NCBI RefSeq assembly: GCF_003970385.1
Contig: NZ_RXZH01000007.1
Coordinates: 176,720 to 240,719 of the forward strand
Length of the DNA stretch: 64,000 nt
From: Vibrio aquaticus
Lineage (GTDB): Bacteria > Pseudomonadota > Gammaproteobacteria > Enterobacterales > Vibrionaceae
Direction of reading: 5' to 3'
How positions within the stretch are numbered: the first letter of the stretch is position 1; every line of letters begins with the position of its first letter. The notes beneath the pieces are model-generated. The model made no database searches, had not been told where the DNA came from, and saw only the letters and a program-made list of their open reading frames with translations. Below are positions 50,826 through 60,923 of the stretch, one piece after another. The position numbers and the translations under genes were made by a program.

Positions 50826-51290
50826 TTAATTTGCTTTTTCTGAGGCACAAGATTGGCAAATACCGTGTGACTCAATCACATGATTATTGATGGTAAAGCC
50901 ATGTTTTTCAGCATTTTGAGTTAACAAGGCTACCAAACTATCATCCTGTAGTTCAATAACATTACTGCAATTATCACAGATCAGTAAATGAGAGTGATGC
51001 TTGTGAGCATTGCAAGAACAGCATTGAATATAGCTATTGGTCGATTCAACTCGATGTATGAACCCTTGTTCAAGCAAAAAATCCAACGCTCGATAAACAG
51101 TAGGTGGTTTTGCTTGAGGTTCGCTCAACTTTAGATCTTCTAGCAATTCGTACGCACTAGACGCTTTTGGGCTGGCGCATATTAACTCAAATACACGTTT
51201 TCGCTGAGAAGTCAGTCTAACGCCTCGAGCGTTGCATAAGTCTTCAATTTGTTTTACTAACTGCTGGTCCAAACCTATCACCATTACCAT
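50826..51290 (-). CDS. zur: Zinc uptake regulator Zur
   Basis: The 154-residue Fur-family repressor turns off zinc uptake genes when zinc is plentiful. The winged helix has RLTSQRKRVFELICAS and PPTVYRALDFLLEQGFIHRVES. The zinc sites comprise CCSCNAHKHHSHLLICDNC and the C-terminal CQSC. The cysteine set and the QCCSC segment fit Zur better than Fur. Two ATG codons two residues apart (51290 and 51284) are possible starts. The cheX-like gene follows directly. Confidence 0.88.
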   Translation of the reverse strand: MVMVIGLDQQLVKQIEDLCNARGVRLTSQRKRVFELICASPKASSAYELLEDLKLSEPQAKPPTVYRALDFLLEQGFIHRVESTNSYIQCCSCNAHKHHSHLLICDNCSNVIELQDDSLVALLTQNAEKHGFTINNHVIESHGICQSCASEKAN

Positions 51291-51470
51291 TGGACATTTT
51301 TAATAATATACCATTAATTGAGGTTTATCGTTCCTCATTTGGTAATACCTGATAATTTAGTTTGTGAGTGAAGCATTCTCGATATGAATAACACTGTGCT
51401 TCACTAAGGTCGTATAAGGTACATTATCTACACAAAAAACGATACATACTTAGCGTGATTTACTAATAAC

Positions 51471-54400
51471 TTACTCTTCTCTAGTATTTAAAATCTCTAA
51501 TCCTCGTTCAAAGTCGAACTCTTCAAGGGCATTAGCCAGTTCAGAAAGTGCGCTGCTAGAGACACCAATTTGGCTTCCACTATCGAGGTTACTAATAATC
51601 GAAACGGCTAACGTGTCATTTTGTTCAATCGCATTGTGAAGGTCATGATAAGTATCAGGCTCAAATTGATGCGCTTCAGCGATGACCTTTTTCACTGTTG
51701 GTGATGGTGATAAAAGCTGCGTCTTGATTTGTTCGACTGATTCCTCGAGCGTGCCTAACAGTTCAGCTCTGATCTCTTCATTATCTAAGTCGTTTTCAAG
51801 CTGGTTACTCAGCTGGTGGACAGTCATTGCCCCTACATTGCCCGATACGCCTTTCAGCGAGTGTATATTGCGCTTTCTGACAACCAAATCTTCATTGGTC
51901 AACGCGTGCTTCACTGAACTTGGATCTGAATAGGTGTCAGCGAATCGCATCAGTAGCTTTTTATATAGATTTACATTACTTCCGCTGCGAGCGAAGCCAG
52001 CATGGGTATCTATACCTTGAATCTCAGGAATTTCGCCATCTGCTTGTTGGTTAAGGTTGACTGGTGTTAATGGCGATTTAGGGGTAATCCATTTAGCCAG
52101 TGTGCTGAACATGCTGCCAATGTCGATGGGTTTGGCAATGATATCGTTCATACCGGCATTATGTGCTTTCAGTTTGTCGCGCTCCATAACGTTAGCGGTC
52201 ATGGCAATGATCGGCATGATAGGGTCGTCTAACGTGTGTCTGATGTGTTGTGTTGCTTCATATCCATCCATAACCGGCATCTGGCAATCCATCAAAATGC
52301 CATCAAACTCATGGCGCTTATACAAATCGATAGCGACCTGACCATTTTCAGCCACTGTGACTTTAATTTGTTGTCCCTCTAGTAACTCAACCGCGAGTTC
52401 TTGGTTGATTTCGTTATCCTCAACTAAAAGGAGGTGTGCCCCTGCGAGTTGTTGTACGTTAGCGAGTTGATGCTGCTCTTGAGCTTCACTGCGACTGATG
52501 CGACTCTTGCTCACCCCATATAAAGCGACAATGGCATCAAAAAGGTGTGAAGCGGTGACCGGTTTGTCGAGAACGCTTGGTACTTCAAGACCTCTATGAC
52601 GAAAAGCTTCACTGAGCTCTTCACGACCATAAGCGGTAAGCATGAGTACATTCGGTTGTGGATTGAATTGTTGAGCCATTAACTCAACAAGATCGATGCC
52701 ATCTTTCCCTGGCATCTGCCAATCAGAGATGACCAGATCGTAAGGCGCTTGCTGTTGGAGGGCGGCATCTAACGCCGCCAGAGCATCATCAACGTTGCTG
52801 ACGCTCTGCGCTTGATACTGGAGAGAAAGTAAAATGTCTTCCACGATGATGCGCGCGCTGGCGTTGTCATCGACCACGAGCACTTTGAGATCGTTCAACT
52901 CAACGGGTACTTCCATTGCTTCATGTTTGAGTGCGTGGCTAATTTGGGTCGCGATAGTGAAAACGAAGCAGGACCCTTTTCCGAGGTCACTTTCGACACG
53001 GATATCACCGCCCATTAATTGGCTCAGTTCTTTGCTGATCGCTAAACCTAAACCAGTACCGCCATATTTGCGGGTTGTTGAGCTATCGGCTTGGCTGAAC
53101 TTACTAAACAACTTGGCGGTTTGCTCTGGCGTCATACCTATGCCACTGTCTTCGACTTTGAACTCAAGTGTGAGTTGGTCGTCATGTTTTTCAGCGACGC
53201 GAATAGAGAGCTTTATTTCGCCTTTTTCGGTGAACTTCACGGCATTGTTGGCAAGGTTAATCAGTATCTGCCCAAGGCGCAGTGGATCGCCGACTAAAGC
53301 GGTCGGCACATCACGTTCAATATGGATGAGCAATTCGAGACCGCGCTCAGAGGCACGAAGTCCGACAAGGTTGGTGATGTTGTCGAGGACGTTCTCTAGA
53401 TGGAAGTCAACGTTCTCTACATCCAGTTTACCCGCTTCAATCTTAGAAAAATCGAGGATGTCATTAATAAGTCCAAGTAAAGAGTCTGCCGAAAGCTTCA
53501 CTTTTTGGATGTAGTTGCGTTGCGCTTTGGTTAAATCGGTTTTGAGAGCCAGATAACTCATGCCAATGATGGCGTTCATAGGAGTGCGGATTTCATGGCT
53601 CATGTTGGCTAGAAAATCAGACTTTGCACTATTCGCTGAGTTGGCTTCATCACGAGCGATAGCCAACTTTTCAGCAAAGCGCTCTAATGCTGAATGGGAT
53701 TTGTTCGCCAGTAAGCCGAGAAGCAACAGAGTGAACAAGAAGATCCCGCCGCCAACGGCTAAATTGGTGGTGATGTTGCCTGAATCTTCCACCGCGATAA
53801 GCTGGGTATCAAAGCTTGGAAAAATGTCATCGATAATGGATTGATGTACTTGTTGAAGTGCCAATAGAAGTTGAGCCTGCTGCGTTCGCAGAGTCGTCAC
53901 TTGGTGAAATAGTGCCAGGTAATTTTGCGTTGATTGTTCCAGTGCGCTAATTTTCAACTGCTCGTCTTCAGTAATTACTTGCTCATATAAGTCTTCAAGT
54001 AAAGTCAGTGCGGCCGTTAAGTTTTCTTTGACTTCCAACTCTAGAGATTGCTGATAGTCAATGTTTTGAGCGATGGCATAGTCTCTATCACTTTGCTGCG
54101 CATTGTTAACGTCACTGTGAAGGAGTAATAAGTTAGAGCTGATTGAAAGCTTATCGTTAATTTGAGATTGCTGTACTGATACTGCTTGTTGGCTGATTTC
54201 AAGTTTGTTTTGCAAGTGAGATCGTAATGAAGTCGACGCTCGAATCAGTTCGGTTGTGACTCTCTCAATTTGCGAGGAGATGTTGGCCTGCAGTGAAGCG
54301 GATAAGTTGCCCCACGCTCTCAGTTGCACAAGCGCAGAACGATATCGGTTGGTGGCATTATTAATGAGAGCGATGATGGACTGTGTTTGGCTATCCGTGA

Positions 54401-55064
54401 CCTCTTGCTTGAGCTGACCCACGAGACGTTCGGCTTTCTTTAGTTCAATTTGAGCATCATTGAGAGCCACTTGTTCGTTGGTCACCATATAGGTTTTTTG
54501 CTGTGCTTCTGAGTTCGCAAGTAGGCTAACTATCTGATGAGCTTGAATCGCATGTTTTGATTCAAGATTAACTCTAGCCCGCATCTCATCAATGGTCGCA
54601 AACCCCTGCTCAATGAAAGATTCGTGACTGACTTGCAGTTGTTGGACGAGCTGTTCCGTTTGGTCTCCAACCTGGGAGAGAGAAAGCCGAGCTTGCTGAG
54701 TTTGCGTGCTAAGTTCAACGTATTGTTTGAACTGCTGGTGGTATCGTTCAAGCTTCTCCAAGACGGTGTGGCTTACACCATTGTGAATCGCCACTTGTGC
54801 GAATTGTTCAGCGTTCGCGATGTTGTCACCCATTTGCTCACTGAGCTGAGACTCAGGAAGGCGAATATAACGTTGCTCAATCACCTTGATACGGTCTAGC
54901 GTTGAGAGAAGCTGAGCATTCGTCGCATAGTGATCAATGGTGTTAAAACGATTATCGAGGCTAAGCCATCCCATTACTCCGGCTCCAAGGAGCAGTAAAG
55001 AGGCAATGATAAAGCCGATAAGAATACGTTTAGAGTCGAGCGCGTAGTTTTTTACAGAGTCCAT
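51471..55064 (-). CDS. Hybrid sensor histidine kinase with two receivers and HPt
   Basis: The 1197-residue kinase has a membrane anchor at about 13-33, a large, helical, Gln-rich extracytoplasmic sensor (34-433) and a second membrane segment (434-454), with no clear HAMP. The HisKA domain has His490 in MSHEIRTP. The HATPase shows [15 protein letters not shown] and GGTGLGL (600-705). Two receivers follow: REC1 with Asp781 in [10 protein letters not shown] and REC2 with Asp926 in [10 protein letters not shown]. The HPt has His1068 in [11 protein letters not shown]. This is a phosphorelay like TorS or BarA. The sensor ligand is unknown. The HD-GYP gene lies 19 bases upstream on the same strand. 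Confidence 0.92.
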   Translation of the reverse strand: MDSVKNYALDSKRILIGFIIASLLLLGAGVMGWLSLDNRFNTIDHYATNAQLLSTLDRIKVIEQRYIRLPESQLSEQMGDNIANAEQFAQVAIHNGVSHTVLEKLERYHQQFKQYVELSTQTQQARLSLSQVGDQTEQLVQQLQVSHESFIEQGFATIDEMRARVNLESKHAIQAHQIVSLLANSEAQQKTYMVTNEQVALNDAQIELKKAERLVGQLKQEVTDSQTQSIIALINNATNRYRSALVQLRAWGNLSASLQANISSQIERVTTELIRASTSLRSHLQNKLEISQQAVSVQQSQINDKLSISSNLLLLHSDVNNAQQSDRDYAIAQNIDYQQSLELEVKENLTAALTLLEDLYEQVITEDEQLKISALEQSTQNYLALFHQVTTLRTQQAQLLLALQQVHQSIIDDIFPSFDTQLIAVEDSGNITTNLAVGGGIFLFTLLLLGLLANKSHSALERFAEKLAIARDEANSANSAKSDFLANMSHEIRTPMNAIIGMSYLALKTDLTKAQRNYIQKVKLSADSLLGLINDILDFSKIEAGKLDVENVDFHLENVLDNITNLVGLRASERGLELLIHIERDVPTALVGDPLRLGQILINLANNAVKFTEKGEIKLSIRVAEKHDDQLTLEFKVEDSGIGMTPEQTAKLFSKFSQADSSTTRKYGGTGLGLAISKELSQLMGGDIRVESDLGKGSCFVFTIATQISHALKHEAMEVPVELNDLKVLVVDDNASARIIVEDILLSLQYQAQSVSNVDDALAALDAALQQQAPYDLVISDWQMPGKDGIDLVELMAQQFNPQPNVLMLTAYGREELSEAFRHRGLEVPSVLDKPVTASHLFDAIVALYGVSKSRISRSEAQEQHQLANVQQLAGAHLLLVEDNEINQELAVELLEGQQIKVTVAENGQVAIDLYKRHEFDGILMDCQMPVMDGYEATQHIRHTLDDPIMPIIAMTANVMERDKLKAHNAGMNDIIAKPIDIGSMFSTLAKWITPKSPLTPVNLNQQADGEIPEIQGIDTHAGFARSGSNVNLYKKLLMRFADTYSDPSSVKHALTNEDLVVRKRNIHSLKGVSGNVGAMTVHQLSNQLENDLDNEEIRAELLGTLEESVEQIKTQLLSPSPTVKKVIAEAHQFEPDTYHDLHNAIEQNDTLAVSIISNLDSGSQIGVSSSALSELANALEEFDFERGLEILNTREE

Positions 55065-55083
55065 TCAAGCCTCAATTGCACAG

Positions 55084-56121
55084 TTAGAATTCGTCTTTAA
55101 ACGACTCTTTGATCTCTAGAAGTCGGTCGAGCTGTTCCAGAAAAATCGGTACTAGTGTAGGGTCAAAATGTGTTCCAGCTTCGTCTTCTAATAACGCTGT
55201 TGCTTTCTCTATTGGCCAGGCTTTCTTATAAGGACGCTCACTGGTCAGTGCATCAAACACATCTGCGATCGCGACAATACGAGCACTCAATGGAATTTCT
55301 TCACCTTTTAAGCCATGAGGGTAGCCGCTGCCATCCCATTTTTCATGGTGATACAAAGCGATTTCTTGAGCCATTTGCATCAACAAAGAATCGCCATTGT
55401 CGATAATGTCGGCCCCAATCTTAACGTGCGTTTGCATGACCTCCCATTCCTCTTTATCGAGTTTACCAGGCTTACGCAGTACCGAATCAGGAATGCCAAT
55501 CTTTCCGATGTCATGCATTGGTGAAGCTTGAAAAACCAGTTCAACCCAACGTTTACTGACATCTAGCTGTTCGGCCAATATTTTTGAATAGTGGCTCATG
55601 CGGATAACGTGCATCCCGGTCTCATTGTCTTTGTATTCTGCCGCTCGGCCTAAACGTTGGATTACTTCAAGTCGGCTGCTTTCTAATTGGGCCGTCCTTT
55701 CTTTGACTTGATGAGCAAGGGAAAGGTTTTGGTCATAAAGGGCAATGTGTGTTTTCACGCGCGCTTGCACAATCGGTGGGCTGATCGGTTTAGTAATGTA
55801 ATCAACGGCACCGAGTTCGAAGCCTTTCTGCTCATCCACGACTTCGGCTTTCGCGGTAACAAAGATAATCGGAATGTCACTGGTCATCGGGTTAGATTTG
55901 AGCTGTGAGCAGACTTCATACCCATCCATAATCGGCATCATAATATCGAGCAAGATAAGGTGAGGCTGCGGGTGAGTGTTAGCAATCTGAATCGCTTTCG
56001 CTCCCGAGGTGGCTGCTTTAATTCGGTACTGTTCAGACAGAACGCCTGATAGCGTGTGAATATTGTCTGGGATGTCGTCAACAACCAGTACTACGGGTTT
56101 TTCTTTCTGTTCATTGAGCAT
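55084..56121 (-). CDS. HD-GYP response regulator (c-di-GMP phosphodiesterase)
   Basis: The 345-residue protein has an N-terminal receiver domain with phospho-acceptor Asp59 in LILLDIMMP and a C-terminal HD-GYP domain. The HD motif is HDIGKIGIPD (His203, Asp204), and the GYP motif is HHEKWDGSGYPHG near residue 258-270. Members hydrolyse c-di-GMP and bind metal. It starts the same transcription unit as the hybrid kinase, which makes it the likely output of that relay: phosphorylation could alter c-di-GMP and so motility or biofilm. That link is inferred from gene order. Confidence 0.9.
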   Translation of the reverse strand: MLNEQKEKPVVLVVDDIPDNIHTLSGVLSEQYRIKAATSGAKAIQIANTHPQPHLILLDIMMPIMDGYEVCSQLKSNPMTSDIPIIFVTAKAEVVDEQKGFELGAVDYITKPISPPIVQARVKTHIALYDQNLSLAHQVKERTAQLESSRLEVIQRLGRAAEYKDNETGMHVIRMSHYSKILAEQLDVSKRWVELVFQASPMHDIGKIGIPDSVLRKPGKLDKEEWEVMQTHVKIGADIIDNGDSLLMQMAQEIALYHHEKWDGSGYPHGLKGEEIPLSARIVAIADVFDALTSERPYKKAWPIEKATALLEDEAGTHFDPTLVPIFLEQLDRLLEIKESFKDEF

Positions 56122-56301
56122 GCATTGGTTCCTTTAACGCATCTGCACTTTATCCATATCCTCTTAGGATAGTTATTTTTTATAAATTGAACACTTAAGA
56201 TTTAATCGTTCTATCAATAAGCCATGTAGAACGTGAATTGCGTAGAAGAATCGAATTTCTCTGATCTTCTCAATTATTCTGAATCTTTCTGATGAGCGGT
56301 G

Positions 56302-56307
56302 TATAAT
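56302..56307 (+). promoter_or_regulatory. Possible dusA promoter -10
   Basis: TATAAT lies 81 bases before the dusA start in a GC-flanked context (GTGTATAATCGCGCG). No strong -35 was found at the standard distance. Confidence 0.45.
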
Positions 56308-56387
56308 CGCGCGATTATTTTCTGATACCGTTAGTCGGAATATGGACATCACATTAATAGCGGTACTGACTGTGTAGAGGTAGCTTC

Positions 56388-57392
56388 GTGTCTAACACTG
56401 AGACTAAACAACAATTTCCAATGCAGCGCTTTTCGATTGCACCCATGCTCGATTGGACTGATCGTCACTGTCGATACTTCCACCGTTTATTAACCAGTGA
56501 AACACTGTTGTACACTGAAATGGTGACAACCGGTGCCATTATTCACGGTAAAGGTGATTTCTTAGCATATAACCAAGAAGAACATCCAGTCGCACTGCAG
56601 CTTGGTGGTTCTAACCCAGTTGATTTAGCCAAGTGTGCCAAGTTAGCCGCTGAGCGTGGTTACGATGAAATCAACCTCAATGTAGGTTGTCCGTCAGATC
56701 GTGTTCAGAATGGTCGCTTCGGTGCATGCCTAATGGGCGAGCCTCAGCTGGTGGCAGACTGTGTTTCAGCGATGCGTGATGTGGTTGATGTTCCAGTGAC
56801 GGTGAAAACCCGAATTGGTATCGACGATCAAGACTCGTATGAGTTTTTGACTGATTTCGTTTCTATCGTTTCTGAGAAGGGCGGTTGTGAGCAGTTTACT
56901 ATTCACGCTCGTAAAGCTTGGCTATCTGGCTTAAGCCCAAAGGAAAATCGTGAGATTCCACCCCTAGATTACCCGCGCGCTTACCAATTGAAGAAAGATT
57001 TTTCTGATTTGATCATTGCCGTTAATGGTGGTGTGAAAACGCTAGAGGAAACGAAAGAGCACTTACAACATTTAGATGGCGTGATGATGGGGCGAGAGGC
57101 GTATCAAAATCCATATATTTTGGCGGAAGTGGATCAGCAAATCTTTGGTTTAGATAAGCCAATCAAAAAGCGCACCCAAGTCGTTGAGGAAATGTACCCA
57201 TACATTGAGCAGCAACTTTCTCAAGGTGCATACTTAGGCCACATTACTCGCCATATGCTAGGGTTATTCCAAAACATGCCGGGTGCTCGTCAATGGCGTC
57301 GTTATATTAGTGAAAACGCTCATAAACCGGGTTCGGGCATTGAGGTGGTAGAAGCCGCGCTTGCTAAAATCCCAAAAGAGCTGAATGTGTAA
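56388..57392 (+). CDS. dusA: tRNA-dihydrouridine synthase A
   Basis: The 334-residue FMN enzyme reduces uridine 20/20a in the D-loop of t[20 protein letters not shown] binds [25 protein letters not shown] includes the catalytic cysteine, and VNGGV and [13 protein letters not shown] complete the barrel. The start is GTG with GAGG 7 bases upstream; the next in-frame ATG, 11 codons on, lacks a ribosome site. It is followed by pspG, the same neighbour as in E. coli. Confidence 0.95.
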   Translation: MSNTETKQQFPMQRFSIAPMLDWTDRHCRYFHRLLTSETLLYTEMVTTGAIIHGKGDFLAYNQEEHPVALQLGGSNPVDLAKCAKLAAERGYDEINLNVGCPSDRVQNGRFGACLMGEPQLVADCVSAMRDVVDVPVTVKTRIGIDDQDSYEFLTDFVSIVSEKGGCEQFTIHARKAWLSGLSPKENREIPPLDYPRAYQLKKDFSDLIIAVNGGVKTLEETKEHLQHLDGVMMGREAYQNPYILAEVDQQIFGLDKPIKKRTQVVEEMYPYIEQQLSQGAYLGHITRHMLGLFQNMPGARQWRRYISENAHKPGSGIEVVEAALAKIPKELNV

Positions 57393-57436
57393 AAAATACC
57401 ACTTCATCTGGTTAAATTTACCAATCTGAGTTTTTT

Positions 57437-57468
57437 AAAAGAGTGTCATTTATTGATGCTCTTTTTTA
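57437..57468 (+). terminator. Terminator of dusA
   Basis: GAGTGTCA pairs with TGATGCTC (two G-U pairs) over TTTAT, with AAAA before and TTTTTT after. Confidence 0.75.
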
Positions 57469-57505
57469 TTACTTACTATTCAATGGTTTGTGATTGTTTT
57501 GGAGG

Positions 57506-57523
57506 TTGGCACGTATCCTGAAA
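57506..57523 (+). promoter_or_regulatory. Possible sigma-54 promoter of pspG
   Basis: TTGGCACG is a very good -24 element. At the correct 10-base distance the -12 dinucleotide is GA (CTGAA) rather than GC, so the match is partial. The ATG of pspG lies about 30 bases downstream; E. coli pspG is also read from a sigma-54, PspF-dependent promoter. Confidence 0.5.
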
Positions 57524-57554
57524 GTAGATTAAGCAAGAACAAAGGAGAATGAAT

Positions 57555-57764
57555 ATGTTTGAGCTAATCTTTATTTTGGTATTCGTTGCAACACTGTTGG
57601 TGACCGGTGTAACTATGGTGACAGTGTTTGCTGGTGTCGCTTTTTCATTGGTTGTAATGTTGCTTTTAGGCATGATTGGCGCAGTGATTAAACTCATCCC
57701 ATGGCTGATTGTTATTGCCGTTGGTGTGTGGTTTTTCAAAAATCATGTTGCTCAGGAAAGATAA
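57555..57764 (+). CDS. pspG: Envelope stress protein PspG
   Basis: The 69-residue inner-membrane protein has two hydrophobic segments (residues about 2-25 and 28-60) and the signatures VTGVTMV and VIKLIPWL of PspG. PspG is a member of the phage-shock response that maintains the proton motive force under membrane stress. I chose the ATG at 57555 because AGGAG lies 7 bases upstream; an ATG two codons earlier is too close. It follows dusA as in E. coli and has a sigma-54-like element upstream, which supports stress control. Confidence 0.88.
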   Translation: MFELIFILVFVATLLVTGVTMVTVFAGVAFSLVVMLLLGMIGAVIKLIPWLIVIAVGVWFFKNHVAQER

Positions 57765-57898
57765 TTGGCTCGGTAAGATAAAGTTTTGCAAGCTAGTGGA
57801 TTGAATATGATAGAATTTGAGCAATATCGTATTTATCTACTCATCAACGGCTGGCTAAGCTGAGCTGATTGAAGCAAATATTTTGGAGAATTTATCTC

Positions 57899-58561
57899 AT
57901 GGGTTTGAAAACCACTGCGGCTTTAGCGGCTGTTATTTCGACATCAGCGTTTGCTGACTCATCACTAACAACGAAGTTAGGTGCCGAAATGTGGTGGCCG
58001 AGCACTGAAGTAAATGAAGCGAAGCGTGATGATGCGACAACGCCAACCATCTATGCAGCGATTGAGCATGACGTTAAATACGTACCTGACGCTCGTATTC
58101 GTTATGGTTCAGTGGATGCTGACTATATGGCATTTGATAAACTCGACCTTACGCTTTACTACCGAATCCTTGAACATGATCTGATGCACTTTGATGCGGG
58201 TATTACGTTCAGTGACTTAGGCAATACCAAGTATGTAGAAGCCGTCTCTAAAGATGAGAGAACGTTTGATGAAACTATCTGGGCTTGGTATGGCTACGCA
58301 GAACTGACTGTGCCAAATACTAATATTGATATCATTGGTGAAATGAATTTTGGCAACAGTAACGGTATTAAGAGCACCGATTTGATGGCGGGTGCTCAAT
58401 ATCGTCTGCCGTTAGGTTCTAGCACTTTGGCACTGCGTGGCGGATATCGTGTTATCGATCTTGAATCGAAAGAGACGTTTACTCCAGACGAAGGCTCTGA
58501 CCTTGGTAAACCATTTATCTTTGCCAATGGCTTCTTTGTTGGCGCAGAATTTTCGTTCTAA
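57899..58561 (+). CDS. TIGR04219 family outer-membrane beta-barrel protein
   Basis: The 220-residue protein has a signal peptide (MGLKTTAALAAVISTSAFA) and a C-terminal phenylalanine after GAEFSF, as expected for an outer-membrane barrel. Alternating hydrophobic strands such as TIYAAIEHDVKYVPDARIRYG and ALRGGYRVIDLE run through the protein. It resembles the TIGR04219 family; no substrate is known. I chose the ATG at 57899 with GGAG 10 bases upstream; an in-frame TTG start 10 codons earlier would spoil the signal peptide. It is monocistronic. Confidence 0.8.
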   Translation: MGLKTTAALAAVISTSAFADSSLTTKLGAEMWWPSTEVNEAKRDDATTPTIYAAIEHDVKYVPDARIRYGSVDADYMAFDKLDLTLYYRILEHDLMHFDAGITFSDLGNTKYVEAVSKDERTFDETIWAWYGYAELTVPNTNIDIIGEMNFGNSNGIKSTDLMAGAQYRLPLGSSTLALRGGYRVIDLESKETFTPDEGSDLGKPFIFANGFFVGAEFSF

Positions 58562-58581
58562 CGCGCTTTAACCCTATTTTT

Positions 58582-58613
58582 AAAACGTCGCTTTCTAATG
58601 CGGCGTTTTTTTA
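58582..58613 (+). terminator. Terminator of the outer-membrane protein gene
   Basis: AAAACGTCGC pairs with GCGGCGTTTT (one G-U pair) and is followed by TTTTTT. Confidence 0.8.
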
Positions 58614-58712
58614 TATCTATTTATTATATGTCTTCATTTCATTTAGCACTTTTTCTCTGATTAGCCATGATTTAGTTACGGATAGTCTATTTAGCCTCAG
58701 AGAAAGGAATCT

Positions 58713-58943
58713 ATGACGATTAATGAACTTCGTAACCTGTACCGAGAGCAACAACTTATTGAAGCGATCATAGAGCCCTCTGCGCAAGAAGGCAGTTGGA
58801 TCGTTGAATTTCGACATGCGAGAGGTGGATTCGTTCTATTAACTGACGCTCATGGAGAAGAGTGCCATTACGGGGATCTCGATCTTGCATCAAAGTCAGC
58901 CATGGCCGTTGGATTTAAGCAAGTCCGAGTCGAAGCAAAATAG
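58713..58943 (+). CDS. Conserved-looking small protein of unknown function
   Basis: The 76-residue protein begins MTINELRNLYREQQLIEA and has a GGFVLLTDAHGEECHYGDLDLA segment. It is soluble, with no signal peptide or membrane segment. AAAGGAATCT gives a good ribosome site 5-8 bases before the ATG, and codon use resembles its neighbours, so it is probably real. I do not recognise the family and assign no function. It lies between an outer-membrane protein gene and cysJ, in the same direction, with 126 bases before cysJ. Confidence 0.75.
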   Translation: MTINELRNLYREQQLIEAIIEPSAQEGSWIVEFRHARGGFVLLTDAHGEECHYGDLDLASKSAMAVGFKQVRVEAK

Positions 58944-59069
58944 TCATCTTTGAACATTCTTTCTCCGTTCTTTAATTCAAAAAGTTATAAAACATTCACT
59001 TCTATTCTTTCTTGTTATTAAAGAGAGTGGTTAATCTATCATCACGCAATGAATAGGGATGTCGAGACC

Positions 59070-60923
59070 ATGTCTTTAAACAAGAATGTGTCCTCTCAAG
59101 GAAACACACCACAAGAACTACCGTCAATCGCAGCGCCGCTGAATGATCAGCAACTAAATTCGCTGCAACAGACCGTTACCGATTTATCTTCACAGCAACT
59201 GGCATGGGTCAGTGGCTATTTTTGGGGATTAGCACAAACTCAACCTGCTGCTGCCTCTGCGCCGATACAACAAGCGGCAGCCGCTGTCGCTGCAAAACCT
59301 GCGGGTAAGCTTACTATCATTTACGCTTCTCAAACGGGTAATGCAAAAGGTGTCGCCGAAGCATTAGAACAAGAAGCGAAAGCACAAGGGATTGAAGTTG
59401 GTTTATTTGATGCCAGTGACTACAAAGGCAAGAACTTAGCGAAAGAAACGCATGTAATCGTTGTTGCCTCTACCAATGGTGAGGGTGAAGCCCCGGATAA
59501 TGCGATTGAGCTGCATGAGTTCCTTCAGTCGAAGAAAGCACCAAAATTACCCAATCTGCAATACGCAGTGATCGGCTTAGGTGATTCTAGCTATGAGTTC
59601 TTCTGCCAAACAGGCAAAGACTTTGATAGCTATTTATCTAAGCTCGGCGCTACAGCGTTTATCGACCGCATCGATTGTGATGTCGACTACGAAGCCCCTG
59701 CCTCTGAATGGCGCGCTAAAGCACTCGACAAAGTAAAAGAGGCACTATCTTCTGGCGCTGAAGCGGAAGTGGTTCAACTACCTGTTGGTCAAGCCGCGCC
59801 AGGACACTCTCCTTATAATAAGCAGAACCCATACACGGCGACTTTGCTGACGAGTCAAAAAATTACAGGTCGTGACTCGGGCAAAGATGTCCGTCACGTT
59901 GAAATTGATTTAGAAGAATCGGGATTAACGTACCAACCGGGCGATGCGCTTGGCGTGTGGTTTGAAAACAGCTCTGAACTGGCTAATGCCATCTTAAGCA
60001 AAGTCGGCTTATCGGGTGTTGAAAGCATTGAAGTCGATGGTGAAAGCCTTTCTATTCATAGTGCGCTTGTCAGTAAGTTTGAAATCACCTCTGCGAATCC
60101 TCAGCTAGTGACTAAGTTTGCCGAACTGTCTGGAAGTAAAAAGCTAGAGAAGCTGGTGGAAGATAAAGATAAGCTACGTGAGTACGCAGGCAATACTCAA
60201 GTTGTCGATGTACTGTCAGAGAAGAAAACCAAACTGTCTGCAGAAGAACTGGTTGGTTTACTTCGTCGCCTAACGCCTCGTCTTTACTCTATCGCATCGA
60301 GCCAAACTGAAGTCGATGAAGAAGTGCACCTAACCGTTGGTTTAGTTGAATACGATAAAGGAGACGAAAAACGTTTCGGTGGTGCTTCAAGTTTCTTATC
60401 TCATCGCCTAGAAGAGGGTGGGGAAGTCAAAGTGTTCGTAGAGAACAATAACAACTTCAAACTGCCACAAGATGACAACACGCCAGTGATCATGATTGGC
60501 CCTGGAACCGGCATCGCTCCATTCCGCAGCTTTATCCAAGAGCGTGACAATCGTGATGCTGAAGGCAAGAACTGGTTGTTCTTTGGTGACCGCACTTTCA
60601 CGCAAGACTTTCTATACCAAGTCGAATGGCAGAAATACCTTAAGTCAGGTCTGCTGAATCGTCTTGATGTTGCCTTTAGTCGCGACCAAGCTGAAAAAGT
60701 CTATGTGCAGCACCGAATCCTAGAGAATGCTGAGCAAGTATGGCAATGGATTCAGGAGGGCGCTTACATCTATGTATGTGGTGATGCGACTCGTATGGCG
60801 AAAGATGTCCATGAAGCATTAGTTATTGTTGCTGAGCAGCAAGGAAAAATATCTCGTGATGATGCAGAAGAATTTATCAACGAGTTACGCAAAGCAAAAC
60901 GTTACCAAAGGGATGTGTACTAA
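59070..60923 (+). CDS. cysJ: Sulfite reductase (NADPH) flavoprotein alpha subunit
   Basis: The 617-residue subunit moves electrons from NADPH through FAD and FMN to the hemoprotein CysI. The flavodoxin-like FMN domain has [14 protein letters not shown] near residue 85. The FAD/NADPH part has [20 protein letters not shown] and [12 protein letters not shown], and the C-terminus ends RDVY. I took the ATG at 59070; an ATG seven codons upstream (59049) is also possible and neither has a strong ribosome site. cysI starts one base into the stop codon (TAATG). Confidence 0.95.
   Translation: MSLNKNVSSQGNTPQELPSIAAPLNDQQLNSLQQTVTDLSSQQLAWVSGYFWGLAQTQPAAASAPIQQAAAAVAAKPAGKLTIIYASQTGNAKGVAEALEQEAKAQGIEVGLFDASDYKGKNLAKETHVIVVASTNGEGEAPDNAIELHEFLQSKKAPKLPNLQYAVIGLGDSSYEFFCQTGKDFDSYLSKLGATAFIDRIDCDVDYEAPASEWRAKALDKVKEALSSGAEAEVVQLPVGQAAPGHSPYNKQNPYTATLLTSQKITGRDSGKDVRHVEIDLEESGLTYQPGDALGVWFENSSELANAILSKVGLSGVESIEVDGESLSIHSALVSKFEITSANPQLVTKFAELSGSKKLEKLVEDKDKLREYAGNTQVVDVLSEKKTKLSAEELVGLLRRLTPRLYSIASSQTEVDEEVHLTVGLVEYDKGDEKRFGGASSFLSHRLEEGGEVKVFVENNNNFKLPQDDNTPVIMIGPGTGIAPFRSFIQERDNRDAEGKNWLFFGDRTFTQDFLYQVEWQKYLKSGLLNRLDVAFSRDQAEKVYVQHRILENAEQVWQWIQEGAYIYVCGDATRMAKDVHEALVIVAEQQGKISRDDAEEFINELRKAKRYQRDVY

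Noticed and set aside
52834..53514. A 226-codon plus-strand frame opposite the hybrid kinase
   Set aside because: It lies wholly inside the kinase and receiver domains of the opposite strand, is Ser-rich and has no family motif.
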